Below, piece after piece: positions 52,922 to 61,342 of a stretch of 64,000 nucleotides of DNA. The notes under the pieces were generated by a model. It did no database searches. It saw nothing but the letters and a program-made list of their open reading frames with translations, and was not told the DNA's origin. This stretch comes from Streptomyces albireticuli (GTDB lineage Bacteria; Actinomycetota; Actinomycetes; Streptomycetales; Streptomycetaceae). Every line of letters begins with the position of its first letter. The first letter of the stretch is position 1. The stretch covers positions 682,001 through 746,000 of the forward strand of contig NZ_JAJQQS010000003.1 in NCBI RefSeq assembly GCF_021228125.1, read 5' to 3'. Both the position numbers and the translations under genes were made by a program.

Positions 52922-53844
52922 CCGTCGGCCTCCTTACGGTCGGCGCGCAGCACCAGCAGCATCAGCAGCAGGGTGAGCACGAAGACGGCCAGGGAGAGGG
53001 CGGAGGCGTAGCCCACGCGCCCGTTCAGGCCGGTGCCCGTGCGCTGGACGAGCATGACGAGCGTGGTGTCCTGGCCGGCCGGTCCGCCGGTGGGCCCGGC
53101 CAGCAGATAGACCTCGGAGAAGACCTTGAAGGCCGCGACCGACGACAGCGCGCCGACCAGCACCATCGTGGAGCGCAGGGCGGGCACGGTGACGCTGACG
53201 AAGCGGCGCAGGGGCCCCGCACCGTCGACGGCCGCGGCCTCGTGGAGCTCGCGCGGCACGTTCGCCAGCGCCGCCAGATAGATGATCATGTAGTAGCTGA
53301 GGCCCCGCCACACCGTCAGCGCCATCGCGCTGAACAGCAGCAGCCACTGGTCGCCGAGGAAGGCGACCGGCCCGGCGCCCAGGAACCGCAGGATGCCGTT
53401 GACCAGCCCGCGGTCGTCCAGCATCCACCCCCAGATCAGCGACACCACCACGACGGAGGCCACGACCGGGGTGTAGAACGCGGACCGGAAGAACGTGACG
53501 CCGGGCAGCTTCTTGTGGACCAGGAGCGCGAGCAGCAGCGGCAGCAGCACGGTGAGGGGCACGACCGCCACCACGTACAGGACGCTGTTGCGCAGGGCCA
53601 CCCGGAACTGCTCGTCGTCCAGCATGTCCCGGAAGTTCCGCAGCCCCACCCAGGTGCCGGGCGTGAGCGTACGGGCGTCGGTGAACGCCTTGTGGACCGT
53701 GCTGAGGAAGGGGTAGAGGACGAAGGCGGCGACGACCCCGAGGCCCGGCAGCAGGAAGAGCCAGGGGCTGGCGGCCCGGTGGGTACGGACGCGGCCCGCG
53801 CGGGCGGTCGGCCGCTCCGGGGTGCGTCCGGCGGCGCGCTGCAC
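52918..53844 (-). CDS. Carbohydrate ABC permease, MalF type
   Basis: This 308-residue membrane protein has an N-terminal basic tail, helices beginning WLFLLPGLGVVAAFVLYPFL, and the EAA-type loop HEAAAVDGAGPLRRFVSVTVP. The GTG start (VQRAAGR) has GGAG nine bases upstream and lies six bases past the binding-protein stop. Together with the MalG-type subunit it should import an oligosaccharide. Confidence 0.93.
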   Translation of the reverse strand: MQRAAGRTPERPTARAGRVRTHRAASPWLFLLPGLGVVAAFVLYPFLSTVHKAFTDARTLTPGTWVGLRNFRDMLDDEQFRVALRNSVLYVVAVVPLTVLLPLLLALLVHKKLPGVTFFRSAFYTPVVASVVVVSLIWGWMLDDRGLVNGILRFLGAGPVAFLGDQWLLLFSAMALTVWRGLSYYMIIYLAALANVPRELHEAAAVDGAGPLRRFVSVTVPALRSTMVLVGALSSVAAFKVFSEVYLLAGPTGGPAGQDTTLVMLVQRTGTGLNGRVGYASALSLAVFVLTLLLMLLVLRADRKEADG

Positions 53845-53849
53845 GGCGG

Positions 53850-55148
53850 TCAGCTCCGCTTGAGGAGCTTGTCGCTCTGCGCGGCGGCGTCGTCGAGGGC
53901 TTCCTTCGGAGATTTCTTGCCCTGGAGAGCCTTGGCGACCTCGTTCTTGAGCACGACCTTCATCTCGTCGCTCATCACCACGGGGGTGTAATTCACCGCT
54001 CCCTTGAGCATCTTCGCCGAGGCCACCCTGACCCGGCCCTCGTCGGTGCCGTCGTCCTTCGTCCAGTACGGGTCGTCCAGCGAACCCTTGGTGCTGGGGA
54101 AGACGGCGACCTGATGGGCGAACGCCTCCTGGTTCCGGCGGTCCGTGACGAAATGCGCGAAGGCGACGGCCGCCGCCTTGTGTTTGCCGCGGGCGTTGAC
54201 GGCCAGGCCCATCACGTACATGTTCGGCTTGCCGTTGTTGTTCGGGGCGTCGGTGATGCCGAGATTCCGGTACAGGGCCGGCGCGTTCTTCTTGAAGGTA
54301 CCCAGGTCGTGGGCGCTGCCCGGATTCATGGCGACCTTCTGTTCCAGGAATTTCTGCCCCGATTTCTCGGGGGTGTTGGTGAGCGCCTGCGCGTCGAGCG
54401 CGCCGCGGTCGTAGAGCTCCTTGTAACGGGTCAGCAGCTCGACGCCTTTGGGCTCGTTGTAGGTGAACCGGGTGGCGTCCTCGTTCATCAGCCGCACGCC
54501 GTAGCGGCCGAAGTCCTCGATCGAGGGGGTGCCGGCCAGTGTCGCCGTCCGCCCACCGGGCCTCCCGGCCATGGTGCGCGCGGCGGCGAACAGTTCGTCG
54601 TAGTTCTCCGGTGGCTTCTCGGGGTCGAGCCCGGCCTCCCGGAAGAGGGACTTGTTGTAGAAGAGCGGGCCGGTGTTGAGGTACCAGGGGAAGGCGTACG
54701 AACCGTCCAGGCCGGGCAGCGTATTGCCCTGCCAGGACTCCGGCGTGTACTCGCCCTTGAAGCGGGCGGCGGCCTTCTCCTTGTCCAGGTTCATCAGGAG
54801 CCCGGCCTTCGCCAGCGGGTAGGAGAGGTCGGGCGAGACATTGACGACGTCGGGCAGGGTGCCGGCGCCGGCGTCCGCGCTCAGCTTCTCCGCGTAGTTC
54901 TCGGCCGGCTGGTCCAGCCACTTGACCTTGACGCCCGGATTCGCCTTCTCGAAATCACGCACCAGGCCGTCGAAATAGCCCTTGAAGTTGCTGCGGAGAT
55001 TCCAGGTCTGGAAAGTGATGCTCCCCTCGGGCTTGCCGTCCGCGCTGCCGCCCCCGCCGCCGTCACCGCCGGAACCGCAGGCGCCGAGAAGGAGAACGGA
55101 GGCGAGGAGCGGGGCGGCGACCGCCGCGGCGCTGCGGGAGGGTGGCAT
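53850..55148 (-). CDS. Sugar ABC transporter substrate-binding lipoprotein
   Basis: This 432-residue family 1 extracellular binding protein has lipobox LGAC (Cys at about residue 24) and a Gly/Ser-rich linker, then SITFQTWNLRSNFKGYFDGL, PDVVNVSPDLSYPLAKAG and PWYLNTGPLFYNKSLF. AAGGAG lies 10 bases before the ATG. First gene of the transporter/glycosidase operon and the specificity component; N-glycan fragments are the inferred ligand. Confidence 0.94.
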   Translation of the reverse strand: MPPSRSAAAVAAPLLASVLLLGACGSGGDGGGGGSADGKPEGSITFQTWNLRSNFKGYFDGLVRDFEKANPGVKVKWLDQPAENYAEKLSADAGAGTLPDVVNVSPDLSYPLAKAGLLMNLDKEKAAARFKGEYTPESWQGNTLPGLDGSYAFPWYLNTGPLFYNKSLFREAGLDPEKPPENYDELFAAARTMAGRPGGRTATLAGTPSIEDFGRYGVRLMNEDATRFTYNEPKGVELLTRYKELYDRGALDAQALTNTPEKSGQKFLEQKVAMNPGSAHDLGTFKKNAPALYRNLGITDAPNNNGKPNMYVMGLAVNARGKHKAAAVAFAHFVTDRRNQEAFAHQVAVFPSTKGSLDDPYWTKDDGTDEGRVRVASAKMLKGAVNYTPVVMSDEMKVVLKNEVAKALQGKKSPKEALDDAAAQSDKLLKRS

Positions 55149-55253
55149 GGCCGGTGAACTCCTTCGGTCGGACCGGGGAGACGAGGGCGAGCGCAACAAA
55201 AACTGCACCCGGGCCGCCCTGAAGTCAATACGTCCGGTGCACTTCCGTCGCGT

Positions 55254-55269
55254 ACTAATGCGCTTTAGT
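55254..55269. promoter_or_regulatory. LacI-type operator
   Basis: ACTAATGCGCTTTAGT is a 16-bp palindrome with the central GCGC typical of LacI-family sites and only one mismatched pair. It lies in the 240-bp divergent spacer between the binding-protein gene and the lacI-type gene, so it can serve both. No other element was recognised in this spacer. Confidence 0.7.
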
Positions 55270-55388
55270 CTGCGGCGAGTTGGCATACGGGAAGGCGTGG
55301 GCGGGCCGCCGTCGTGACCTCCGTCGCGGCCTCCGCCGCTCCAGCGCTTCGGCACGGCCCGCCGCGCCCGCGGGACGGAGGGGGAGTC

Positions 55389-56558
55389 ATGCGCCGGACA
55401 CCGGCCCGCCGGCCGACCATGAAGGACATCGCCCGCCGCGCGGGGGTCTCCGAGAGCGCCGTGTCCTTCGCGCTCAACGGCCGGCCGGGCGTCTCGGAGG
55501 TCACCCGCGCACGGGTGCGGCGCGTCGCCGAACAGCTCGGCTGGCAGCCCAGCACCGCGGCCCGCGCCCTGTCCGGGGAGGGCGCGGCCACCGTGGGGCT
55601 GGTCCTCGCCCGCCCCGCCCGCACCCTGGGTGTCGAGTCGTTCTTCCTCCAGCTCGTCTCCGGCGTCCAGGAGGCCCTCGCCGTGCGCCGGCTGGGCCTG
55701 CTCTTCCAGCTGGTGGAGGACGTCGACGCCGAGTGCGCCGTACACCGCCGCTGGTGGGCCGAGCGCCGCGTGGACGGCCTCCTCGTCGTCGACCCGCGTG
55801 CCGACGACCCCCGCCCGGCACTGCTGGACGGGCTCGGCCTGCCCGCGGTGGTGATCGGCGCCCTCGACGGTTCCGACGGGCCTGGGGTGCCTGACGCTGC
55901 TGGTGTGTTCACCGGTCCCGGCGTGCCCGGCGTGCCCGGCGTCTCCGGGGTTCCCGCTGGTCCGTACGCCCCCGGCGCGCACGGTGACGAGGGCGCCCCC
56001 GGTCCGCCCCACGGCGTGATCTCCAACCTCTGGGCCGACGACACCGGGGCGATGACCTCCATCGTCGGCCACCTCCACGAGCTCGGCCACCACCGCATCA
56101 CCCACATCGCCGGCCTCCCCGAACTCGCGCACACCCGGCGCCGTATGGCCTGCCTGCGTGCCGAGGCCGCCCGGCGCGGTCTGCCCGACGTCACCTCCGT
56201 GACCACGGACTACTCCGACGCACAAGGTGCCGAAGCCACCCGCCGCCTGCTGACCGGGGAACGGCCGCCCACCGCGCTCGTCTACGACAACGACGTGATG
56301 GCCGTGGCGGGGCTGGCCGTGGCGGCGGAGCGCGGCGTGCCCGTACCGGACCGGCTTTCGATCGTCGCCTGGGACGATTCGGTCCTCTGCCGCAGCACCC
56401 ACCCGGCGCTGACCTCGCTCACCCGCGACACCGTCGCGTTCGGCAGGCAGGCGGCGGAGCTCCTGACGGCCCTCCTGGACGGCGCCCCGCCGAGGCGGGT
56501 CCAGGCGCCGACCCCGCACTTGGCGCGCCGCGAGTCGACGGGCCGGGCGCCCGCCTGA
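55389..56558 (+). CDS. LacI-family regulator with collagen-like insertion
   Basis: 389 residues. The N-terminal helix-turn-helix (TMKDIARRAGVSESAVSFAL, hinge STAARALSGEGA) is followed by a periplasmic-binding-like sensor domain (GLVLARPARTLGVES, ALVYDNDVMAVAGLAVAAE, SIVAWDDSVLCRSTHPAL). Residues about 160-209 are an extra Gly-Pro-Val-rich stretch with PGVPGV repeats not expected in LacI proteins. The ATG at 55389 has GGAGGGGGAG upstream. Probably represses the divergent transporter/GH operon until a glycan-derived sugar binds. Confidence 0.9.
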   Translation: MRRTPARRPTMKDIARRAGVSESAVSFALNGRPGVSEVTRARVRRVAEQLGWQPSTAARALSGEGAATVGLVLARPARTLGVESFFLQLVSGVQEALAVRRLGLLFQLVEDVDAECAVHRRWWAERRVDGLLVVDPRADDPRPALLDGLGLPAVVIGALDGSDGPGVPDAAGVFTGPGVPGVPGVSGVPAGPYAPGAHGDEGAPGPPHGVISNLWADDTGAMTSIVGHLHELGHHRITHIAGLPELAHTRRRMACLRAEAARRGLPDVTSVTTDYSDAQGAEATRRLLTGERPPTALVYDNDVMAVAGLAVAAERGVPVPDRLSIVAWDDSVLCRSTHPALTSLTRDTVAFGRQAAELLTALLDGAPPRRVQAPTPHLARRESTGRAPA

Positions 56559-56663
56559 GCGGCGGCCCGGCCGCCGTCCGGGCCGCCGCTCCTGGCCGCC
56601 CACCGGACGCCAGGGAGCGGGAACGAGCCCCTCCGGCGAGCGGGTACCCCTGTTCCCAGCCCT

Positions 56664-56680
56664 TACCGACCGCTTAGTAT
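56664..56680 (+). promoter_or_regulatory. TetR-like palindrome and -10 box
   Basis: TACCGACCGCTTAGTA (56664-56679) is an imperfect 16-bp palindrome with outer TAC/GTA arms. TAGTAT (56675-56680) can serve as a -10. It lies about 42 bases before the oxidoreductase ATG and resembles operators of TetR regulators of acyl-CoA catabolism. It is only distantly similar to the KstR2-like sites at 28-44 kb. Confidence 0.35.
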
Positions 56681-56721
56681 GCGACGCGTCCGCTCGCGGC
56701 ACACCCCACCACGGAGGCCCC

Positions 56722-57717
56722 ATGAAGGCATGGCGAGTGCACCGGACAGGCGAACCCCGCACGGTGATGCGCCTGGAGGACGCCCCGGAACCCGTGCCCG
56801 GCCCCGGCCAACTCCTCGTCCGCGTCCGGGCCGCGAACGTCAACTTCCCCGACGCGCTGCTGTGCAGGGGCCGGTACCAGATCAGCCCGCCCCTGCCGTT
56901 CACCCCGGGGGTCGAGCTCTGCGCCGAGGTCCTCGCGGGCGGCGAGGGCGTCAAGGCCGCGGTCGGTGCCCGGATCCTCGCGCGACCGGCCCTCCCGGCG
57001 GGCGGTTTCGCCGAGCGTACGGTCGTCGACGCCCGGAGCGCCCTGCCCGTCCCCGGGTCCCTGGACGACGCCGAGGCCGCGGCCCTCCACATCGGTTATC
57101 AGACCGGCTGGTTCGGCCTGCACCGCCGCGCCCGGCTGCGCGCGGGCGAGACCCTTCTCGTCCACGCGGCGGCCGGCGGCGTCGGCAGCGCGGCCGTCCA
57201 GCTCGGCAAGGCCGCCGGGGCCACCGTCATCGGCGTCGCCGGCGGCCCCGAAAAGGCGCGCACCGCCCGCGAACTGGGCTGCGACCTGGTGCTGGACCGC
57301 CACGCCGACGACGTCGTCGCGGCGGTGAAGGAGGCGACCGGCGGCCGCGGCGCGGACGTCGTCTACGACCCGGTCGGCGGCGACGCGTTCGTGTGGTCCA
57401 CCAAGTGCGTCGCCTTCGAGGGCCGTATCGTGGTCGTCGGCTTCGCCAGCGGCACCGTTCCGCAAGCCGCCCTCAACCACGCCCTGGTGAAGAACTACAC
57501 GATCCTGGGCCTGCACTGGGGCCTTTACCAGACCAAGGACCCGGCCGCCGTCCGCGCCTGCCACGACGAGCTGACGCACCTCGCCGACCGGGGCGCGGTC
57601 CGCCCCCTCGTCAGCGAGCGGGTGCCGCTGGAGGCCGCCGCCGACGCCGTCCAGCGCGTCGCCGACGGCACCACGACCGGCCGGATCGTCGTCGTCCCCG
57701 CCGAGGAGGCGCCCTGA
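56722..57717 (+). CDS. NADPH:quinone oxidoreductase-like MDR protein
   Basis: 331 residues. It is a medium-chain dehydrogenase/reductase without zinc ligands: PGPGQLLVRVRAANVNFPDAL, TPGVELCAEVLAGG, and the NADPH motif LLVHAAAGGVGSAAVQLGKAAGA. It is first in an operon with two acyl-CoA dehydrogenase genes, overlapping the next by one base (TGATG). It could act on an enoyl-CoA or quinone in the same pathway. Confidence 0.9.
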   Translation: MKAWRVHRTGEPRTVMRLEDAPEPVPGPGQLLVRVRAANVNFPDALLCRGRYQISPPLPFTPGVELCAEVLAGGEGVKAAVGARILARPALPAGGFAERTVVDARSALPVPGSLDDAEAAALHIGYQTGWFGLHRRARLRAGETLLVHAAAGGVGSAAVQLGKAAGATVIGVAGGPEKARTARELGCDLVLDRHADDVVAAVKEATGGRGADVVYDPVGGDAFVWSTKCVAFEGRIVVVGFASGTVPQAALNHALVKNYTILGLHWGLYQTKDPAAVRACHDELTHLADRGAVRPLVSERVPLEAAADAVQRVADGTTTGRIVVVPAEEAP

Positions 57718-58964
57718 TGAGCCCCACCCACCCCGGCCCCGAGGCCGGGTCCGCCGGCCCGGAGGCCGTCGACGCCGCCGGGCTGCGCGCCCGTACCGCC
57801 GCGCTGCTCGCCGCCCACGACCCCGCCACCACACCGCGCCTCGACTTCCTGCGGGCCCGCTTCGACGCCGGGCTCGCCTGGATCCACTTCCCCGAGGGCC
57901 TCGGCGGGCTGGGGGCGCCGCGCGCCCTCCAGACCGTCGTCGACGAAGGCCTGGCCGCGGCCGGTGCCCCCGGGAACGACCCCCGCCGCATCGGCATCGG
58001 CCTCGGCATGGCCGCGCCCACCCTCCTCCAGTACGGCACCGACGAACAGAAGCGGCGCTTCCTGCGCCCGTTGTGGACCGGCGAGGAGGTGTGGTGCCAG
58101 CTCTTCAGCGAGCCGGGCGCCGGCTCCGACCTGGCCGCCCTCGCCACCAGGGCGGTGCGCGACGGTGACGGCTGGCGGGTCGACGGCCAGAAGGTGTGGA
58201 CCTCCAGCGCGCACCTCGCCCGCTGGGCGATCCTCCTCGCCCGTACGGACCCCACGGTGCCCAAGCACGCCGGCCTGACCTACTTCGTCTGCGACATGAC
58301 CGACCCGGGCGTCGAGGTGCGGCCGCTGCGCCAGATCACCGGCGAGGCCGAGTTCAACGAGGTGTTCCTGACCGGCGTGCGCGTCCCCGACGCCCACCGC
58401 CTCGGCGCCGTCGGCGAAGGCTGGCGGGTCGCGCGGACCACCCTCATGAACGAGCGCGTCGCCATCGGCGGGAGCGGCGCGTCCGGAGCGCCCGGCGAGA
58501 CCAGGGAGACGGGCATGCTCGGGCTCGTCACCGACACCTGGCGCGCCCGCCCCGAGCTGCGCACCCACGACCTCCACCAGCGGCTGCTGGGCCTGTGGGT
58601 GCAGGCGGAGGCCGCCCGGCTCACCGGCGAGCGGCTGCGCCAGCAGCTGCGGCGCGGCCGCCCCGGGCCGGAGGGCTCGGGCCTGAAGCTCTCCTTCGCC
58701 CGCCTCAACCAGGAACTCAGCGGTCTGGAGGTCGAGCTGCTGGCCGAGGACGGCCTGGCGTACGGCGACTGGACCATGACCCGGCCCGAGGTCGTCGACT
58801 TCACGGGCCGTGACGCCGGTTACCGCTATCTGCGGGCCAAGGGCAACTCCATCGAGGGCGGCACCTCGGAAGTGCTGCTCAACATCGTCGCCGAGCGCGT
58901 ACTGGGCCTGCCGCCCGAGCCCCGCACCGACAAGGACCTCCCGTGGAAGGACCTGCCCCGATGA
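57717..58964 (+). CDS. Acyl-CoA dehydrogenase, catalytic-type subunit
   Basis: 415 residues with QLFSEPGAGSDLAALATR, GQKVWTSSAHLARWAILLAR, QITGEAEFNEVFLTGVRV and SIEGGTSEVLLNIVAERVLG. These closely follow FadE-type steroid/long-chain acyl-CoA dehydrogenases. ATGA overlap with the following, shorter acyl-CoA dehydrogenase gene suggests a heteromeric enzyme. Substrate not readable; relation to the steroid blocks at 28-45 kb is inferred. Confidence 0.9.
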   Translation: MSPTHPGPEAGSAGPEAVDAAGLRARTAALLAAHDPATTPRLDFLRARFDAGLAWIHFPEGLGGLGAPRALQTVVDEGLAAAGAPGNDPRRIGIGLGMAAPTLLQYGTDEQKRRFLRPLWTGEEVWCQLFSEPGAGSDLAALATRAVRDGDGWRVDGQKVWTSSAHLARWAILLARTDPTVPKHAGLTYFVCDMTDPGVEVRPLRQITGEAEFNEVFLTGVRVPDAHRLGAVGEGWRVARTTLMNERVAIGGSGASGAPGETRETGMLGLVTDTWRARPELRTHDLHQRLLGLWVQAEAARLTGERLRQQLRRGRPGPEGSGLKLSFARLNQELSGLEVELLAEDGLAYGDWTMTRPEVVDFTGRDAGYRYLRAKGNSIEGGTSEVLLNIVAERVLGLPPEPRTDKDLPWKDLPR

Positions 58965-60115
58965 CCCCGCCGCCCTCAGCCGCGTCTTCCGCCACCGCGC
59001 CGGACCTGCTCTACTCCGAGGCCGAGGAGGACCTGCGCGCGGCCGTCCGCTCCCTGCTCACCCACCGGGGCGCCCCCGCCACCGTGCTCGCCGAGGCCGA
59101 GAACGGCCGGCCGTACGACGCGGAGCTGTGGCGGTCCCTGGCCTCCGGCATGGGAACGGCGGGGCTCCTCGTGCCCGACAAGCTCGGGGGACAGGGCGCG
59201 ACCGCCCGCGAGGCGGCCGTCGTCCTGGAGGAGCTGGGCCGCTCCGTCGCCCCCGTGCCCTACCTCACCGGCGCCGTCCTGGCCGTCACCGCCCTGCTCG
59301 GCTGCGACACCGCCGAGGACGCGGTGGCCGCGCCGCTCGCCGCGCTCGCCGAGGGCCGCCGGGTGGGTGCCCTCGCCGTGCCGCTCACGACCTGGCCGGG
59401 CGCCCGGCCGACGGAGACCGTACGGGCGGCCGGACGTCGGCCGCTGCTCAGCGGTGAGGTCACCGCCGTCGCGGGCGCGGCCGGGTCGGACCTCCTGCTC
59501 GTGCCGGCCGACACCGGGCTGTACGCCGTGGACACCGAAGCGGAAGGCGTCCGGATCACCCCGGTCACCTCGCTGGACCTCACCCGGCCGGTCGCCCGCG
59601 TCACCCTCGCCGAGGCCCCCGGCAGCCTGCTCGCCGGACCGGGCCGCGCCCGCGCCGCCGTCGACGCCGCGCTGCTCACCGGCGCCGGCCTGCTCGCCTC
59701 GGAACAGCTCGGCGTCGCGGAGTGGTGCCTGGAGGAGACCGTGCGCTACACCGGCGAGCGGCGGCAGTTCGGCCGTCCCGTCGGCTCGTTCCAGGCGCTC
59801 AAACACCGGCTGGCGGCCCTGTGGCTGGAGGTGGCGTCCGCGCGCGCCGTGGCCCGCAACGCCGCCGACGCCCTCGCCACCGGCTCGGTGGACAGGGCGG
59901 TCGCCGTCGCCGTCGCGCAGTCCTACTGCGGCGAGGTCGCGGTGCGGGCCGCGCAGGAGTGCGTACAGCTGCACGGCGGAATCGGTATGACCTGGGAGCA
60001 CCCGGCACACCTCTACCTCAAGCGCGCCAAGAGCGCCGAGCTCGCGCTCGGCACCCCGGGGCGGCACCGTGCGACCCTGGCCCGGCTGGTGGACCTGCCG
60101 GGCCCGCAGGACTGA
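58961..60115 (+). CDS. Acyl-CoA dehydrogenase, partner-type subunit
   Basis: 384 residues. The fold is that of acyl-CoA dehydrogenases (AGLLVPDKLGGQGATAREAA, RRQFGRPVGSFQALKHRLA, VQLHGGIGMTWEHPAHLYLK). The central FAD/substrate motif is reduced, with an Ala/Val-rich middle (GEVTAVAGAAGSDLLLVPAD), as in the second subunit of alpha2beta2 enzymes. It starts at the ATG overlapping the previous stop. Confidence 0.88.
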   Translation: MTPPPSAASSATAPDLLYSEAEEDLRAAVRSLLTHRGAPATVLAEAENGRPYDAELWRSLASGMGTAGLLVPDKLGGQGATAREAAVVLEELGRSVAPVPYLTGAVLAVTALLGCDTAEDAVAAPLAALAEGRRVGALAVPLTTWPGARPTETVRAAGRRPLLSGEVTAVAGAAGSDLLLVPADTGLYAVDTEAEGVRITPVTSLDLTRPVARVTLAEAPGSLLAGPGRARAAVDAALLTGAGLLASEQLGVAEWCLEETVRYTGERRQFGRPVGSFQALKHRLAALWLEVASARAVARNAADALATGSVDRAVAVAVAQSYCGEVAVRAAQECVQLHGGIGMTWEHPAHLYLKRAKSAELALGTPGRHRATLARLVDLPGPQD

Positions 60116-60175
60116 CGCCGCCCGTCACGTACGGCTCCGGGAGCGGGCGGCTCCGGCAGCGGGTGCCGGCCGGAG

Positions 60176-60280
60176 CGGTGCTTTCGGAGGTGGTGCTTTG
60201 CGGAGTGGGGCTTCCCGAAGCGGTGTCTTCAGGACCGGTGCCTTCAGGCGCGGTGCCTTCAGGCGCGGTGCCTTCAGGAG
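60176..60280. repeat. 15-bp minisatellite, seven degenerate copies
   Basis: Seven consecutive 15-bp units, consensus cggtgccttcaggcg, with the two units at 60236-60265 identical and the outer ones increasingly divergent. The array occupies the spacer after the acyl-CoA dehydrogenase gene and its last unit contains the stop codon of the minus-strand EamA gene (60274-60276). Unit length is a multiple of three. Confidence 0.85.
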
Positions 60281-61227
60281 CGGGCGCCGGCTCCGGCCGG
60301 CTCCCGCTCGGGCTCGCGGGTGCCCGGCCCGGAGGCCACGGTCACCGACCGCGGGGCGGCCGCGCGGCGCACCGTCGCGACCGCGACACCGGCCAGGACG
60401 AGCAGGCCGCCGCCGACGGCGCTCGGCGCGGGGACGTTCCCGAGCAGGGCCGCGTCCAGCGCGAGCGCGGCGACCGGCACCGCGTACAGCACGAGCGAGG
60501 CGGTGGAGGCGGTGGTCGCGCGCAGGGTGCGCGACCAGGTCCAGAAGGCCGCCGCGGTACAGCCGAGGCCCAGCCAGAGGACCGCCGCGGTGCGGTGGCC
60601 GTCCGCCGCCGCCACCTGTCCGACGGCGTCGGGCGCCACGGCCAGCAGGGGCAGCAGGCCGAAGAGGCTGCCGTAGAAGACGCATTCGGCGCCGGAGTAC
60701 TTCTTCAGCAGCGGCTTCTGGAGCGCGAACGACGTGGCCTGGGTCGCGGCGGCGGCGAGGACCGTGAGCGCGCCCATGAGGGAGCCGCTGCCGCCGCCGG
60801 TCGTGACCGCGACCAGCAGCGCGCCGGAGAGGGCGACGCCCAGCCCGGCCAGGCCGCGCCGGCCGGGCCGGTCGCCGAGGAAGGCCATGCCCAGGACGGT
60901 GGTGAAGACCGGTGAGGCGGCGATCAGCATCGCCGCGGTGCCCGCGTCGACACTCTCCTCGCCCGCGCAGAGCAGCACCTGGTAGGCCGTCATGCCGGTG
61001 AGCCCGAACGCCGCCATGCGCAGGGCGTCGGCACGCCGCAGCCGGCCGATCTTCCCCAGCGCCAGGAACGGCAGGAGCAGCACCACGGTGACGGTGATCC
61101 GCAGCAGGGCGATCGCGGCGGGGGAGTAGTCCGGCAGCGCGACCTGGATCGCGGTGAACGCGGATCCCCACAGCACCGCCGTCGCGGTCATGGGAAGCCA
61201 AGGGGTCGCCGCACGCTGTGCCGCCAT
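60274..61227 (-). CDS. EamA/DMT-family transporter
   Basis: 317 residues with about ten membrane helices in two EamA repeats (PMTATAVLWGSAFTAIQVAL at the N-terminus, VLWLGLGCTAAAFWTWSRTL in the second half). Members export amino acids, purines or other metabolites. The start MAAQRAA was chosen; an in-frame start up to 69 bases earlier cannot be excluded because no ribosome-binding site is clear. The stop lies inside the minisatellite, so the C-terminal tail (REPEREPAGAGARS) may be young. Confidence 0.87.
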   Translation of the reverse strand: MAAQRAATPWLPMTATAVLWGSAFTAIQVALPDYSPAAIALLRITVTVVLLLPFLALGKIGRLRRADALRMAAFGLTGMTAYQVLLCAGEESVDAGTAAMLIAASPVFTTVLGMAFLGDRPGRRGLAGLGVALSGALLVAVTTGGGSGSLMGALTVLAAAATQATSFALQKPLLKKYSGAECVFYGSLFGLLPLLAVAPDAVGQVAAADGHRTAAVLWLGLGCTAAAFWTWSRTLRATTASTASLVLYAVPVAALALDAALLGNVPAPSAVGGGLLVLAGVAVATVRRAAAPRSVTVASGPGTREPEREPAGAGARS

Positions 61228-61254
61228 GGAAAACACCACCAGCTCGGTCGGAAA

Positions 61255-61335
61255 GGACTGAGCTGTCAAATTAACAACGGGCGATCTATAAGGCAAATAA
61301 TGAATTCTATTTCTTCCTCAAAGGAAGTCTTTTAG
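61255..61335. promoter_or_regulatory. AT-rich spacer upstream of the EamA gene
   Basis: These 80 bp have far lower GC than the rest of the window (GTCAAATTAACAAC, AAATAATGAATTCTATTTC). They hold a small hairpin CTTCCT-CAA-AGGAAG (61313-61327) followed by TCTTTT on the plus strand, and a possible minus-strand promoter (TTGCCT, 16 bp, TTAATT) reading into the EamA gene. The region also marks the 3' end of lysX. Confidence 0.4.
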
Positions 61336-61342
61336 TGTGTGG

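Noticed and set aside
48758..53011. Very long plus-strand open frame (about 1400 codons) opposite the GH85/GH5/permease genes
   Set aside because: Gly/Arg/Val-rich translation with no motifs; it mirrors genes with clear family motifs on the minus strand and follows from the GC bias.
60125..61201. Minus-strand frame giving repeated LKAPR peptides
   Set aside because: It is the minisatellite read in a frame shifted from the EamA gene; the rest lacks coding character.
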